Assembly (NCBI RefSeq): GCF_001940565.1
Contig: NZ_LTDM01000032.1
Location: 62,001 to 126,000 of the forward strand
Reading direction: 5' to 3'
DNA from: Tissierella creatinophila DSM 6911
GTDB lineage: Bacteria; Bacillota; Clostridia; Tissierellales; Tissierellaceae
Length of the DNA stretch: 64,000 nucleotides
Shown here in pieces: positions 35,555 through 44,371 of this stretch. Both the position numbers and the translations under genes were made by a program. Numbering within the stretch: the stretch's first letter is position 1; every line of letters starts with the position of its first letter. Under the pieces are notes generated by a model. The model was not told the DNA's origin. It did not search any database and saw nothing but the letters and a program-made list of their open reading frames with translations.

Positions 35555-36643
35555 TTACTTTTTATAGTTTCCGAGGAATTTAAAATAACTGCTGTTATTT
35601 TGAATATAGTCTATAGCTTCTTTTACATGTTCGTTATTTATATCCCCTTCAAAATCTATATAAAAGAAATATTCCCATGGTTTTCCAACTACAGGTCTTG
35701 ATTCTATTCTTATCATATTTAAATTGTTCTTTTTAAAGATTCCCAAACTATCATAAAGTGCTCCTACTTTATTTGGGCTTGAAAATACTATACTTATAGC
35801 ATCGTTTATATCAGATGTTTCAAGTGTTTTACCTATTATTATAAATCTTGTATAATTGCTATCATCATTGTTAATATTGTTTTTTATTATCTTTAAATTA
35901 TTTACTTCTGCTGCCTTTTTACTTCCTATAGCTGCCATAGTCTTATCTTTCTTTTCTGATACTAGTTCTGCACTTACAGCAGTATTGTGATAGCCAATAA
36001 GTTCTAAACCCTTATCTTTGAGAAACTCACTGCATTGTTTAAAAGCTTGTGGATGAGAATAAACAGTTTTTATATCTTCAAGTTTAGCCCCTTCTATAGC
36101 CATTAGATTGTGGTTTATTTTTAGTGTCATATTTCCAACTATATATAATCCATATTTTCTCAAAAGATCATAGACTTCATTTATAGCACCGGTAGAAGAA
36201 TTTTCAATGGGAAGAACACCATAGGATATATTGTCATCTTTTAACTTTTTAAATACATCTTCAAACTCTTTAACTGGATAGCTAGTTGCATCGCTTCCAA
36301 AATATTCAAAGAGAGCCTCTTGACTATAGGAACCCGTTGTGCCTTGAAAGCAGACATTTATACCTTCTTTAGCCTTATCTATTTGTAGTCTTTGATAGTC
36401 TTTGCTCAAGTCCATAAGTTTAATATAAAACTCTTTAAGATATGGTGTTAATTCTTTATTTTTTAGATAATTTATATTTTTTTCTATTAACTCTCCTTCT
36501 CTAATACTATTTAATACTGGAAGTCCTTTTTCCTTTTTGTACTTTGCAACTCCTGATACAATTTCCATTCGCTCTTGAAATAGTTCAACTATTTTTCTAT
36601 CTATATCATCTATTTTTCCCCTAAGCTCTTTTAAATCCGTCAT
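35555..36643 (-). CDS. pheA: Bifunctional chorismate mutase/prephenate dehydratase (P-protein)
   Basis: Makes phenylpyruvate from chorismate. Order in 362 residues: AroQ-type chorismate mutase helices (1-85, LRGKIDDIDRKIVELFQER), prephenate dehydratase (about 92-270, with FQGTTGSYSQEA, GVLPIENSSTGAI and the catalytic TRFIIIG), then an ACT regulatory domain (about 282-360, with the IESRPVVGKPWEYFFY loop that senses Phe). Feedback inhibition by Phe is expected. It overlaps aroC by 23 bases. Confidence 0.96.
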   Translation of the reverse strand: MTDLKELRGKIDDIDRKIVELFQERMEIVSGVAKYKKEKGLPVLNSIREGELIEKNINYLKNKELTPYLKEFYIKLMDLSKDYQRLQIDKAKEGINVCFQGTTGSYSQEALFEYFGSDATSYPVKEFEDVFKKLKDDNISYGVLPIENSSTGAINEVYDLLRKYGLYIVGNMTLKINHNLMAIEGAKLEDIKTVYSHPQAFKQCSEFLKDKGLELIGYHNTAVSAELVSEKKDKTMAAIGSKKAAEVNNLKIIKNNINNDDSNYTRFIIIGKTLETSDINDAISIVFSSPNKVGALYDSLGIFKKNNLNMIRIESRPVVGKPWEYFFYIDFEGDINNEHVKEAIDYIQNNSSYFKFLGNYKK

Positions 36644-37727
36644 ATTTTTTCATCTCCATCAATAAGTCTAATATTACTATAGCTGTAGCCGCTTCTAATA
36701 CTGGAACCGCTCTAACAACTATACAAGGATCGTGTCTTCCAACTATCTCTATTTTAGCATCTTTGTTTTTGAACATATCTATAGTCCTTTGACTCTTAGC
36801 AATGGAAGCTGTTGGTTTTAAGGCTACCCTAAAGATAATAGGCATACCACTTGAAATACCTCCAAGTATACCACCATTGTTATTTGTATAGGTCTTGACC
36901 TCTTCCCCTTCCATATACATCTCATCGTTAGCTTTTGAACCCCTCATCTTTGTTATATCAAATCCCTTACCAAACTCAATCCCCTTTACACCAGGAATAG
37001 AAAATATCATATGAGACAAATGACTTTCTACTGAATCGAAAAATGGACTACCCAGTCCAGCCATTGGATTTATAACTGCAAGTTCTATAACCCCCCCAAC
37101 TGAGTCGCCTTCTTCTTTTGCTCGTAAGATAGTTTTTTCCATTTCAACTGATTTATTGTCATCTATAGTTGGTAGTTTTTTAACCTTTAAAAATTCTAAT
37201 AGTCTAGGAGAAACTTTAGTGGGATCAAAACTATTATCTTCTATCTCTCCAATACTTTTTATATGACTTCCAACTATTACTCCTTCAGAGCTCAAGATTT
37301 GTTTTGCAATAGCTCCTGCAAACACTATAGGAGCTGTTAGTCTACCTGAAAAATGTCCTCCACCTCTATAGTCATTATTTCCAAGGTATCTTTTTCTACC
37401 TGTAAAATCAGCATGACCTGGTCTAGCAAAATCTTTTGTCTTATCATAATCTTTTGACTGGGTATTTGTATTTCTTATCATTATAGAAAGTGGTGTTCCA
37501 GTTGTCTTATCATTAAAATATCCACTAAGTATTTCAAATTCATCTTTTTCTTTTCTACTAGTAGCTGTCTTATCCTGTCCTGGAGCGCGCCTTTTCATCT
37601 CTATCTTTATCTCTTCTAAATTTAAAGAAATTCCAGAGGGAAGTCCATCTATATTTATTCCTATAGCCCCTCCATGAGATTCTCCAAAGAGTGAAAGCTT
37701 TATATTATTACCCCATGTTGAACTCAT
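36621..37727 (-). CDS. aroC: Chorismate synthase
   Basis: Converts EPSP to chorismate using reduced FMN. The 368-residue chain is full length, with the N-terminal SLFGESHGGAIGI motif, RPGHADFTG near 100, YRGGGHFSGRLTAPIVFAGA near 119 and RHDPCIVVRAVPVLEA near the C-terminus. It overlaps aroA upstream by 20 bases and pheA downstream, indicating coupled translation. No flavin reductase domain is fused. Confidence 0.97.
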   Translation of the reverse strand: MSSTWGNNIKLSLFGESHGGAIGINIDGLPSGISLNLEEIKIEMKRRAPGQDKTATSRKEKDEFEILSGYFNDKTTGTPLSIMIRNTNTQSKDYDKTKDFARPGHADFTGRKRYLGNNDYRGGGHFSGRLTAPIVFAGAIAKQILSSEGVIVGSHIKSIGEIEDNSFDPTKVSPRLLEFLKVKKLPTIDDNKSVEMEKTILRAKEEGDSVGGVIELAVINPMAGLGSPFFDSVESHLSHMIFSIPGVKGIEFGKGFDITKMRGSKANDEMYMEGEEVKTYTNNNGGILGGISSGMPIIFRVALKPTASIAKSQRTIDMFKNKDAKIEIVGRHDPCIVVRAVPVLEAATAIVILDLLMEMKKYDGFKRA

Positions 37728-38988
37728 CTATATCGCCCCCTAAGCTTTTAAAGTCTTCCCAAAAATGAGGATATGACTTTTTAACCACATCACTATTTGT
37801 AATTGTTATTTCTCCCTTGCTCTTTATACTTGCAATGGCAAGTGCCATAGCTATTCTATGGTCGTTCCAGCTGTCTACCGTGCCTCCTGTTAGATTCTTT
37901 TTACCCATTATGACAAGTCCATCTTCTAATTCTTGTACATCTGCTCCTAGTTTATTTAATTCCGTGGATATGGCCTTTAGTCTGTCGGATTCTTTGATTC
38001 TAAGTCTTGCTGCATTTATTATCTTTGTTTCACCTTGGCTTAAAGCTGCAAGTACAGTTAATATAGGAACTATATCAGGCCACTCGGAGGCGTCTATTAT
38101 TATCCCTTTTGTATTTGATTTTTTTGCTATAAATGATGAACCTTCTAGATTTAAATTTCCACCCATTTCTTTAATTAGATGTAGTATAGCCTTATCACCT
38201 TGAAGTGATTTTGGATCTAGATCTCTACAATCTATCTTTTCTCCAAGTATTCCTCCAACAAGCCAAAAAGCTGCTTGAGAAAAGTCACCTTCTACTTTGT
38301 AATCATAGGCCTTATACTCTTGACCGCCTTTTATAATAAATTCTTTATATTCATTATTTATTACTTTTACTCCAAATTTATCTAAGATATCTATAGTTAA
38401 ATCGACATAACCCTTTGATTCTAGTTCGCTTTGCATTATTATCTTTGAATCACCATTTAAAAGTGGAAGTGTAAACATAAGTCCAGTTATGAACTGCGAA
38501 CTTATATCTCCCTCTAATTTAAATTCTCCCGAATTTATATTGCCTTCTAATTCGAGTGGTAGATTACCATCATCATTTTTATACTTTATCCCCTGCTCGT
38601 CAAATATATTATAATATGATTCTAATGGGCGACTTACAAGTTTACCCCTTCCCTTAAATGTAGCTTTTCCCTCGGCTAAAAGTGAGATGGGAATTAAAAA
38701 CCTAAGAGTAGAACCAGACTCTTTACAGTCGATCTCTTCTTCTTTTAATTTTAATGGAAAACTTCCCTTTATTTTTAAACTCGTCTCTGATGTCTTTTCT
38801 ATACTAGCTCCAAGTTTTCTCATAGCTTCACAAGTTGCATGGATATCATCAGAAAAAACTATATTATCTATATTGCTTTCTTCTCTGCTTAGAGCTGCGC
38901 ATATTATAGCTCTATGGGAAAGACTCTTTGATGGAGGAATATTTATTTCTCCTTCTAATTTACCTGGATTTATCTTTACACAATTCAT
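37708..38988 (-). CDS. aroA: 5-enolpyruvylshikimate-3-phosphate synthase
   Basis: Transfers enolpyruvyl from PEP to shikimate-3-phosphate. The 426-residue chain has PPSKSLSHRAIICAAL near 18, CKESGSTLRFLIPISLLAEG near 86 (a class II-like variant: ESGSTLRF in place of NAGTAMR), LRIKESDRLKAI near 338 and SWNDHRIAMALAIA near 382. The second ATG at 38988 has AGGAG nine bases upstream and is preferred over 38997, which touches it. Second gene of the operon, 12 bases after tyrA. Confidence 0.96.
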   Translation of the reverse strand: MNCVKINPGKLEGEINIPPSKSLSHRAIICAALSREESNIDNIVFSDDIHATCEAMRKLGASIEKTSETSLKIKGSFPLKLKEEEIDCKESGSTLRFLIPISLLAEGKATFKGRGKLVSRPLESYYNIFDEQGIKYKNDDGNLPLELEGNINSGEFKLEGDISSQFITGLMFTLPLLNGDSKIIMQSELESKGYVDLTIDILDKFGVKVINNEYKEFIIKGGQEYKAYDYKVEGDFSQAAFWLVGGILGEKIDCRDLDPKSLQGDKAILHLIKEMGGNLNLEGSSFIAKKSNTKGIIIDASEWPDIVPILTVLAALSQGETKIINAARLRIKESDRLKAISTELNKLGADVQELEDGLVIMGKKNLTGGTVDSWNDHRIAMALAIASIKSKGEITITNSDVVKKSYPHFWEDFKSLGGDIDEFNMG

Positions 38989-39000
38989 TTTTATCATCTC

Positions 39001-39846
39001 CTAAAGGTTTTTTCTTCTTATGCTTGATTTTTTAAATTCTTCTTCTAATACCTCTTTTTCTTCTTCTAGTATAGCTTTTTTAAGTAAGTCCAACTTCTCC
39101 TGGAAAACTTCGATTTTTTGGAGTAAATTTTCTTTATTTCCTATAAAAAGTTCTGACCAAAGTTTCTCATTTATCTGAGCTATTCTAGTAAGTTCCCTAT
39201 AGCTATCTCCTACAACTGAGCCTGTATCTACATTTAAATCATCACTATTAACTAGTGCTACTGCTATTATGTGAGGAAGCTGACTTGTAAAAGCTATTAC
39301 TTCATCATGTTTTTGAGGATCTATTTTAATTACCCTTTTAAAACCTATATTTCTAGCAATATCTTCTATTAGATCAATACTAGATTTTTGGTTTCTAGAG
39401 TTGGGGGTGATTATGTAATTTGCTCCTTGAAATACTTCGCTTGATGAGTATTCTAATCCCTTTTTCTCACGCCCCGCCATAGGATGGCCAAATACAAAAT
39501 CTATACTTTGGGGTAAGATCTTATTTATCTCTTCTACCAGTCCATTTTTAATTCCTGTTACATCTGTGATTATAGCTCCTGGTTTAAAATTCTCTATATT
39601 TTCATATACAAACCTTTTAACTAGTTCTGGATATAGGCAAATTATAACTAGATCTGAACTCTTTAAGGGTTCTTCAGGCTCTTCGTATCCCCGATCTATA
39701 ATCCCCATTTCTTCACCCTTTTGTAGCGATTCTTTATCTATATCTATTGCCCATATGTTTTGGGGATTTAGAGCTTTTAAAGCCTTGGCAAAAGAGCCAC
39801 CTACTAAACCAAGACCTACTATTGTTATATTTAATTTTTCTAGCAA
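39001..39846 (-). CDS. tyrA: Prephenate dehydrogenase
   Basis: Oxidatively decarboxylates prephenate to 4-hydroxyphenylpyruvate for tyrosine. In 281 residues: Rossmann loop GLGLVGGSFAKALK (about 11-24), catalytic His in FGHPMAGREKKG (near 139) and SQLPHIIAVAL (near 193). No C-terminal ACT domain is present, unlike the Bacillus enzyme, so feedback control may differ. The TTG start at 39846 has AAGGAGG upstream. First gene after an internal terminator, so a promoter must lie in 39847-39883. Confidence 0.94.
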   Translation of the reverse strand: MLEKLNITIVGLGLVGGSFAKALKALNPQNIWAIDIDKESLQKGEEMGIIDRGYEEPEEPLKSSDLVIICLYPELVKRFVYENIENFKPGAIITDVTGIKNGLVEEINKILPQSIDFVFGHPMAGREKKGLEYSSSEVFQGANYIITPNSRNQKSSIDLIEDIARNIGFKRVIKIDPQKHDEVIAFTSQLPHIIAVALVNSDDLNVDTGSVVGDSYRELTRIAQINEKLWSELFIGNKENLLQKIEVFQEKLDLLKKAILEEEKEVLEEEFKKSSIRRKNL

Positions 39847-39878
39847 TATCTTACCTCCTTAAGACTTATCTTTATTTA

Positions 39879-39902
39879 GAAAAAAGACTCTTTTTGAGTC
39901 TT
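39879..39902 (-). terminator. Intrinsic terminator between aroK and tyrA
   Basis: Minus-strand stem AAGACTC (39896-39902) with GAGTCTT (39884-39890), a five-A loop, then TTTTTCT. It divides the aromatic genes into aroBK and tyrA-aroACpheAaroED. Confidence 0.75.
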
Positions 39903-39919
39903 AATTACTTTGTATATTT

Positions 39920-40435
39920 TTACTTTATATTTAACTTTTCTATAATTTCATCTACTATCTTCTCAACAGATTTTTCATCAGTATCTATTATTAAATCAGC
40001 ACACTTTTGATAAGAAGCTTTTCTCCTCTTCATAATCATCTCTACACTCTCTATATCTGTTTTATCCTTTAAAATAGGTCTAGTATCATCATCCTTTATT
40101 CTTTCTAAGATTACTCTAGCTGAAGCTTCTAGGAGTATAACCCTATGGTTAGTTTTTAGGTTTTTTATATTTTCATCTCTTAAGCAGACGCCCCCACCAC
40201 AAGATATAATCTTTTCTTTTTTATCCTTTAAATCCTTGATTATATCTGTTTCTATATCTCTAAATCCTTTTTCCCCATACTTTTCAAATATTTCAGATAT
40301 AGTTAGTCCTGTTTTTTTCTCTATAGATTTATCTGTATCTATAAGCTCTAAATTTAATTGCTTAGATAAAACCTTAGCTACAGTACTCTTACCAGTTCCC
40401 ATAAAACCTATCAATACAATACTATAATCTACCAT
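39920..40435 (-). CDS. aroK: Shikimate kinase
   Basis: Phosphorylates shikimate at O3. At 171 residues, with Walker A GFMGTGKSTVAKVL near 8-21, LIDTDKSIEKKTG near 31-43 (Asp that binds shikimate and Mg), ISCGGGVCLRDEN near 76 and the lid RPILKDKTD near 119. Its ATG overlaps the aroB stop region by seven bases. Second and last gene of aroBK. Confidence 0.95.
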   Translation of the reverse strand: MVDYSIVLIGFMGTGKSTVAKVLSKQLNLELIDTDKSIEKKTGLTISEIFEKYGEKGFRDIETDIIKDLKDKKEKIISCGGGVCLRDENIKNLKTNHRVILLEASARVILERIKDDDTRPILKDKTDIESVEMIMKRRKASYQKCADLIIDTDEKSVEKIVDEIIEKLNIK

Positions 40436-41475
40436 AAGATCTCTCCCCTATTTAAGAGTACTTCTTTAACAACACCTTTTTTCTTTGGAAGGATAAATGA
40501 TATTTTTCCATCTTTGTTTTTTTTATCCTTCATCATAGATTCTATTAAAGAGTCGTTTGAAAATTCTTCTATATCTAGAGAAACACCTAGACTCTTTATA
40601 ATATTTTCTATCTCTTTAAAGTATTCATCTTCTATATATCCATAACCTTTTGCCATAAGAGCTTCGTAATACATGCCTATAAGTACCGCTTCTCCATGAG
40701 TATATCTCTTATAAGCTGTTGTAGATTCAAGTGCATGCCCTATGGTATGCCCAAAGTTTAATATCTTTCTAATCCCCAATTCTCTTTCATCTTTAGATAC
40801 AACTTCTGCTTTAATTTCACAACATTTTTTAATTATTTTTTTCATTATCACCTCTTCTAAGTTCAATATGTTTTCTAGGTTTTCTTCTATAAGGTTTAAA
40901 AAGTCATAATCCCATATAACTCCATATTTTACAATCTCCCCCATACCACTTATCAATTCTTTTTTTGGCAAAGTATTAAGTGTATCGGTATCTATAATAA
41001 CGGCTTCAGGCTGATAAAAACTCCCCACCATATTTTTACCTAGTATCATATTTACACCGGTTTTTCCTCCAACGCTACTGTCTACTTGAGCTAATAATGT
41101 AGTGGGAATCTGTATAAATGATATTCCCCTCATATAGATAGAAGCACAAAATCCTGCAATATCTCCTACTACCCCTCCACCTAGGGCAATGATTTTAGAT
41201 TTTCTAGTGAGTCCCTTTTCTATCATTCTATTTAAAATCTTTTCTACCGTTGAAAAAGTTTTACTTCGCTCACCAGGCTCTATTATAAACTTATGGATCT
41301 CTTTTCCTTTTAATCCCCCTAAAACTTTTTCTCCATAGAGACAATCCACATTTTTGTCCGTTATAATCATCCACTTATCGGCATTTCCTATATAGTCTGA
41401 AATAGAGTTTAAAATCGACTTTTCTATATGTATAAAATAACTTTTTTTATCTAAATCTATAAATACTTTCTCCAT
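40429..41475 (-). CDS. aroB: 3-dehydroquinate synthase
   Basis: Cyclises DAHP to 3-dehydroquinate with NAD+ and a divalent metal. The 348-residue chain shows GGVVGDIAGFCASIYMRG near 100, PTTLLAQVDSSVGGKTGVN near 123, and metal ligands in the LNFGHTIGHALES segment (near 240) and HGEAVLIGM. Full length. ATG at 41475 follows AAGGAGA. A promoter-like pair lies at 41524-41552. Confidence 0.96.
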   Translation of the reverse strand: MEKVFIDLDKKSYFIHIEKSILNSISDYIGNADKWMIITDKNVDCLYGEKVLGGLKGKEIHKFIIEPGERSKTFSTVEKILNRMIEKGLTRKSKIIALGGGVVGDIAGFCASIYMRGISFIQIPTTLLAQVDSSVGGKTGVNMILGKNMVGSFYQPEAVIIDTDTLNTLPKKELISGMGEIVKYGVIWDYDFLNLIEENLENILNLEEVIMKKIIKKCCEIKAEVVSKDERELGIRKILNFGHTIGHALESTTAYKRYTHGEAVLIGMYYEALMAKGYGYIEDEYFKEIENIIKSLGVSLDIEEFSNDSLIESMMKDKKNKDGKISFILPKKKGVVKEVLLNRGEILW

Positions 41476-41523
41476 ACTCTATTATCTCCTTATATCGATC
41501 TTTATTTTATTAAATTATACAAT

Positions 41524-41552
41524 ACTTTAGCGAATATTAAGTTAACTGTCAA
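41524..41552 (-). promoter_or_regulatory. Candidate sigma-A promoter for aroBK
   Basis: Minus strand: consensus -35 TTGACA (41547-41552), 17-base spacer, -10 TAAAGT (41524-41529). A TATAAT also occurs at 41514-41519 but without a -35 at good distance. Confidence 0.5.
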
Positions 41553-41624
41553 GTGATTTTTTATACTAATCTACTTTAAAGTCCTAAATGAATCGAATTG
41601 TTTAAAATAGTTTGAAAATTTCTC

Positions 41625-41653
41625 TTGACTTTATCTTTTAATTAGTTTATAAT
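41625..41653 (+). promoter_or_regulatory. Sigma-A promoter of the aroF leader
   Basis: -35 TTGACT (41625-41630), 17-base spacer, consensus -10 TATAAT (41648-41653). Transcription would start near 41660, giving a leader of about 350 bases before aroF. Confidence 0.8.
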
Positions 41654-41748
41654 TTGTTTTAACAAAGTTTTAGGATACACAAATATTTATCTACTTGCAT
41701 AAAATATTAGAAATTAGGAAAACTTTAAATTATAGAAAGGTGATTGCT

Positions 41749-41907
41749 ATGAAAAACTCTAAAAAGATTTGTATATTTAACAACTATTATTTTAACTTTT
41801 ACTTTAGCTTTTATTTTTATGGCTACGGTTATTTTTCATGCAAATATAATAGTTTTAAACAGATCTTCCTAAGAAATTTTAATAGTAAATCATACTTAAC
41901 AGTATAG
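41749..41907 (+). CDS. Phe/Tyr-rich putative leader peptide of aroF
   Basis: A 52-codon ORF with GAAAGG eight bases before its ATG, ending 31 bases before an intrinsic terminator that precedes aroF. It has 10 Phe and 9 Tyr codons; residues 10-29 hold 14 aromatic codons in 20. This is the layout of a ribosome-mediated attenuator that senses charged tRNA-Phe and tRNA-Tyr, the end products of the pathway. Caution: the +1 frame across the same bases reads like a short hydrophobic helix (LTTIILTFTLAFIFM), and loss of one A in the run at 41761-41765 would join it to the same ATG, so the aromatic frame might be a shadow of a small membrane protein. Confidence 0.6.
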   Translation: MKNSKKICIFNNYYFNFYFSFYFYGYGYFSCKYNSFKQIFLRNFNSKSYLTV

Positions 41908-41937
41908 TTTATTACCAACCCGTTTTAACGATTAGTT

Positions 41938-41971
41938 AAAGAGGTCTCTTAGTTAGAGGCCTCTTTTTTTT
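41938..41971 (+). terminator. Attenuator-type intrinsic terminator before aroF
   Basis: A 12-bp stem (41938-41949 with 41955-41966, one T-G pair), loop TAGTT, then a run of eight T. It lies between the promoter and the aroF start, so it must be regulated or leaky for aroF to be expressed. TCTTAG at 41947-41952 is complementary to CTAAGA at 41869-41874, a possible antiterminator. Confidence 0.85.
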
Positions 41972-42009
41972 ATTCTAAATTTGTTTTAAAAATAAAAGGA
42001 GGAATTATA

Positions 42010-43011
42010 ATGGTTATAGTTATGAAGCAAAATGCACCCACAGAGGTAATTGAAAAAATCCAAAAGAAAATGATGAGTTTAGGTTGTGAGGTTCACAAGG
42101 TTCAAGGCAAAGATCATTGCATCTTGGGATTAGTAGGGGATACTAGAAAGATTAATCCAAGCCAAATAGAGGCAAATGATTATGTAGAAAAACTTCTTAT
42201 AGTACAACATCCATTTAAATTAGCTGGTAGAGCTTTCCATCCAGAGGATACTATAATCGATGTAGATGGCGTAAAAATAGGCGGAGGAAACACTTGTGTA
42301 ATAGCAGGACCTTGTTCTGTGGAAAGTGAAGAACAACTTATGACTATAGCTAAAGCTGTTAAATCATCTGGCGCTCATATGCTTAGAGGAGGCGCTTACA
42401 AGCCTAGAACTTCACCATACAGTTTCCAAGGAATGGAAGAAGAGGGCCTAAAATTACTTAAAAAGGCAAAGGAAGTTACTGGTTTACCAATAGTTACAGA
42501 AATAATGGATGAAGTAAATTTTGATGTGGTAGAGGAATATGCAGATATACTTCAAATAGGTGCTAGAAATATGCAAAACTTCTCCTTATTAAAAAGAGCT
42601 GGAAAAAGTAATAGACCTATCTTACTAAAGAGAGGGTTATGTGCAACTATTGAAGAGCTTTTAATGTCAGCAGAATACATTATGTCAAAGGGCAATAATA
42701 ATGTTATTCTTTGTGAAAGGGGCATTAGAACCTTTGAAACATACACTAGAAATACACTTGATATAAGTGCTGTTCCAGCAATTAAAGAACTTAGTCATCT
42801 ACCTATTTTAATTGATCCAAGTCACGCAGCCGGAAGATGGTCTATGATAGAACCACTTTCTAAAGCCGCTGTTGCCTGTGGAGCAGATGCTCTTATGATA
42901 GAGGTACATCACCAACCAGAACTAGCTGTTTCAGACGGGGCACAGTCATTAAAACCTGAAAAGTTCGAACATCTTATGCGTGAAATCGAAAAAATAGCTA
43001 ATGCATTGTAA
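42010..43011 (+). CDS. aroF: 3-deoxy-7-phosphoheptulonate (DAHP) synthase, type I-beta with N-terminal regulatory domain
   Basis: First enzyme of aromatic synthesis, joining PEP and erythrose-4-phosphate. Of 333 residues, 1-66 form a ferredoxin-like regulatory domain as in Thermotoga DAHP synthase, which binds Tyr/Phe; 75-333 are the barrel, with AGPCSVESEEQL near 97, GGAYKPRTSPYSFQG near 122, LLKRG near 203 and DPSHAAGRWSMI near 264. ATG at 42010 has GGAGG seven bases upstream. Transcribed alone and divergent from the other aro genes, behind a probable attenuator. Confidence 0.97.
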   Translation: MVIVMKQNAPTEVIEKIQKKMMSLGCEVHKVQGKDHCILGLVGDTRKINPSQIEANDYVEKLLIVQHPFKLAGRAFHPEDTIIDVDGVKIGGGNTCVIAGPCSVESEEQLMTIAKAVKSSGAHMLRGGAYKPRTSPYSFQGMEEEGLKLLKKAKEVTGLPIVTEIMDEVNFDVVEEYADILQIGARNMQNFSLLKRAGKSNRPILLKRGLCATIEELLMSAEYIMSKGNNNVILCERGIRTFETYTRNTLDISAVPAIKELSHLPILIDPSHAAGRWSMIEPLSKAAVACGADALMIEVHHQPELAVSDGAQSLKPEKFEHLMREIEKIANAL

Positions 43012-43021
43012 ATATAAATAA

Positions 43022-43070
43022 ATATAAGATTATGGACATAGAAATTATCTCCATGTCCATAATCTTATAT
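43022..43070. terminator. Bidirectional terminator between aroF and lysA
   Basis: A perfect 18-bp stem (43022-43039 with 43053-43070) with a 13-base loop between convergent genes; the lysA stop lies within it. Confidence 0.75.
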
Positions 43071-44360
43071 ATCATTTCTAACTAAATCTTCAAAGCTTTC
43101 CCTTCTAACTGCTAGATAATCCTTTTTATCCTTTATCATTACAACTGGTGGGCGAGTAATCCTATTATAGTTTGATGCCATAGAATAATTGTATGCCCCA
43201 GTTGTTAAAACGGCAACAATATCTCCACGCTTTGCCTTAGGCATCATCACATCTTCTTGTATTATATCTCCACTTTCACAACATCTACCGACCACCGAGT
43301 ATTTAAAATCTTCCTTTTCTCTTGCCTTATTTGCAATCATAACTGTATAAGGTGATTGATATAATGCATACCTTGGGTTATCAGTCATTCCACCATCTAC
43401 TGATACATAGCTTTTATAACCGGTGATTGTCTTTACTGTTCCAACGGTATATAGTGTCATTCCACTATCACCTACAATACTTCTACCAGGCTCCATAATG
43501 ATTTGAGGCATATTGATTGAAAGAGTTTTAACCTTTTTTTTAATAAATTCTGAAACCTTCTTAATATTTGCATCTATATCTATTATAGGATCATCTTGGG
43601 TATATCTTACTCCATATCCACCACCAATATTGAGTACTTTCGTTTCATATCCAAGTTTTGACTTTATATCTGCAATAAAATCGAGCATTTTTTCAGAACC
43701 GTTTAGATAATTATCTGAGTTAAAAACTTGTGAGCCTATATGAGAATGAAAACCACAAAGCTCTATATTTTTTAAGCCCAATGTATATTCAACCATTTTT
43801 TCTGCTTGGCCAGTTTCAATAGCTGTACCAAACTTTGAATCAACTTTACCAGTATTAACAGCTTCATAAGTATGAACATCAATTCCTGGAGTTAATCTTA
43901 AAAGTATCTTTTGTATTATACATTGTCTAGATGATTCTTTTTCAATCGCATCTAGTTCTTCAATATTATCAACTACGAAATATCCAATTTTATTTTCTAT
44001 TGCATATTTTATATCAAAATCAGTCTTATTGTTTCCATGAAAGTAAGCATTTTGAAGTGATACACCAGCTTTTATAGCAGTATATATTTCACCTGATGAA
44101 ACAACATCTATACCCATATCTTCATCATCAATAATTTCATATAACCTTTTAAAAGCTGCGGCCTTGCTCGCATATAGAACACGGGCGCTATCACCAAAAT
44201 ATTTTTTCAGTGCATCTTTGTAGATATTACAATTTTCTCTTATTTTATCTTCATCCATTAAATAAAGTGGTGTCCCATACTTTTTAGCAAGGTCTATAGT
44301 ATCTAGGCCTGCAAATGTAAGGTTTCCATCTTCATTTATCCGTATATTATCACATATCAT
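43065..44360 (-). CDS. lysA: Diaminopimelate decarboxylase
   Basis: PLP enzyme that makes L-lysine from meso-diaminopimelate. The 431-residue protein has the PLP lysine in LYASKAAAFKR (near 63), FHSHIGSQVFN near 210, the phosphate loop LNIGGGYGV near 245 and GRCCESGDII with the conserved Cys near 363. Last gene of the dapA-dapB-ddh-lysC-lysA operon, 11 bases after lysC. Confidence 0.96.
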   Translation of the reverse strand: MICDNIRINEDGNLTFAGLDTIDLAKKYGTPLYLMDEDKIRENCNIYKDALKKYFGDSARVLYASKAAAFKRLYEIIDDEDMGIDVVSSGEIYTAIKAGVSLQNAYFHGNNKTDFDIKYAIENKIGYFVVDNIEELDAIEKESSRQCIIQKILLRLTPGIDVHTYEAVNTGKVDSKFGTAIETGQAEKMVEYTLGLKNIELCGFHSHIGSQVFNSDNYLNGSEKMLDFIADIKSKLGYETKVLNIGGGYGVRYTQDDPIIDIDANIKKVSEFIKKKVKTLSINMPQIIMEPGRSIVGDSGMTLYTVGTVKTITGYKSYVSVDGGMTDNPRYALYQSPYTVMIANKAREKEDFKYSVVGRCCESGDIIQEDVMMPKAKRGDIVAVLTTGAYNYSMASNYNRITRPPVVMIKDKKDYLAVRRESFEDLVRNDI

Positions 44361-44371
44361 CAGTTTGTCTC

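Noticed and set aside
41695-41748. Upstream extension of the aroF leader ORF to 41695
   Set aside because: No ribosome site there; GAAAGG lies correctly before the ATG at 41749.
41660-42000. T-box riboswitch before aroF
   Set aside because: The conserved T-box antiterminator sequence AGGGTGGNACCGCG is absent and the leader is too short for the usual Stem I arrangement.
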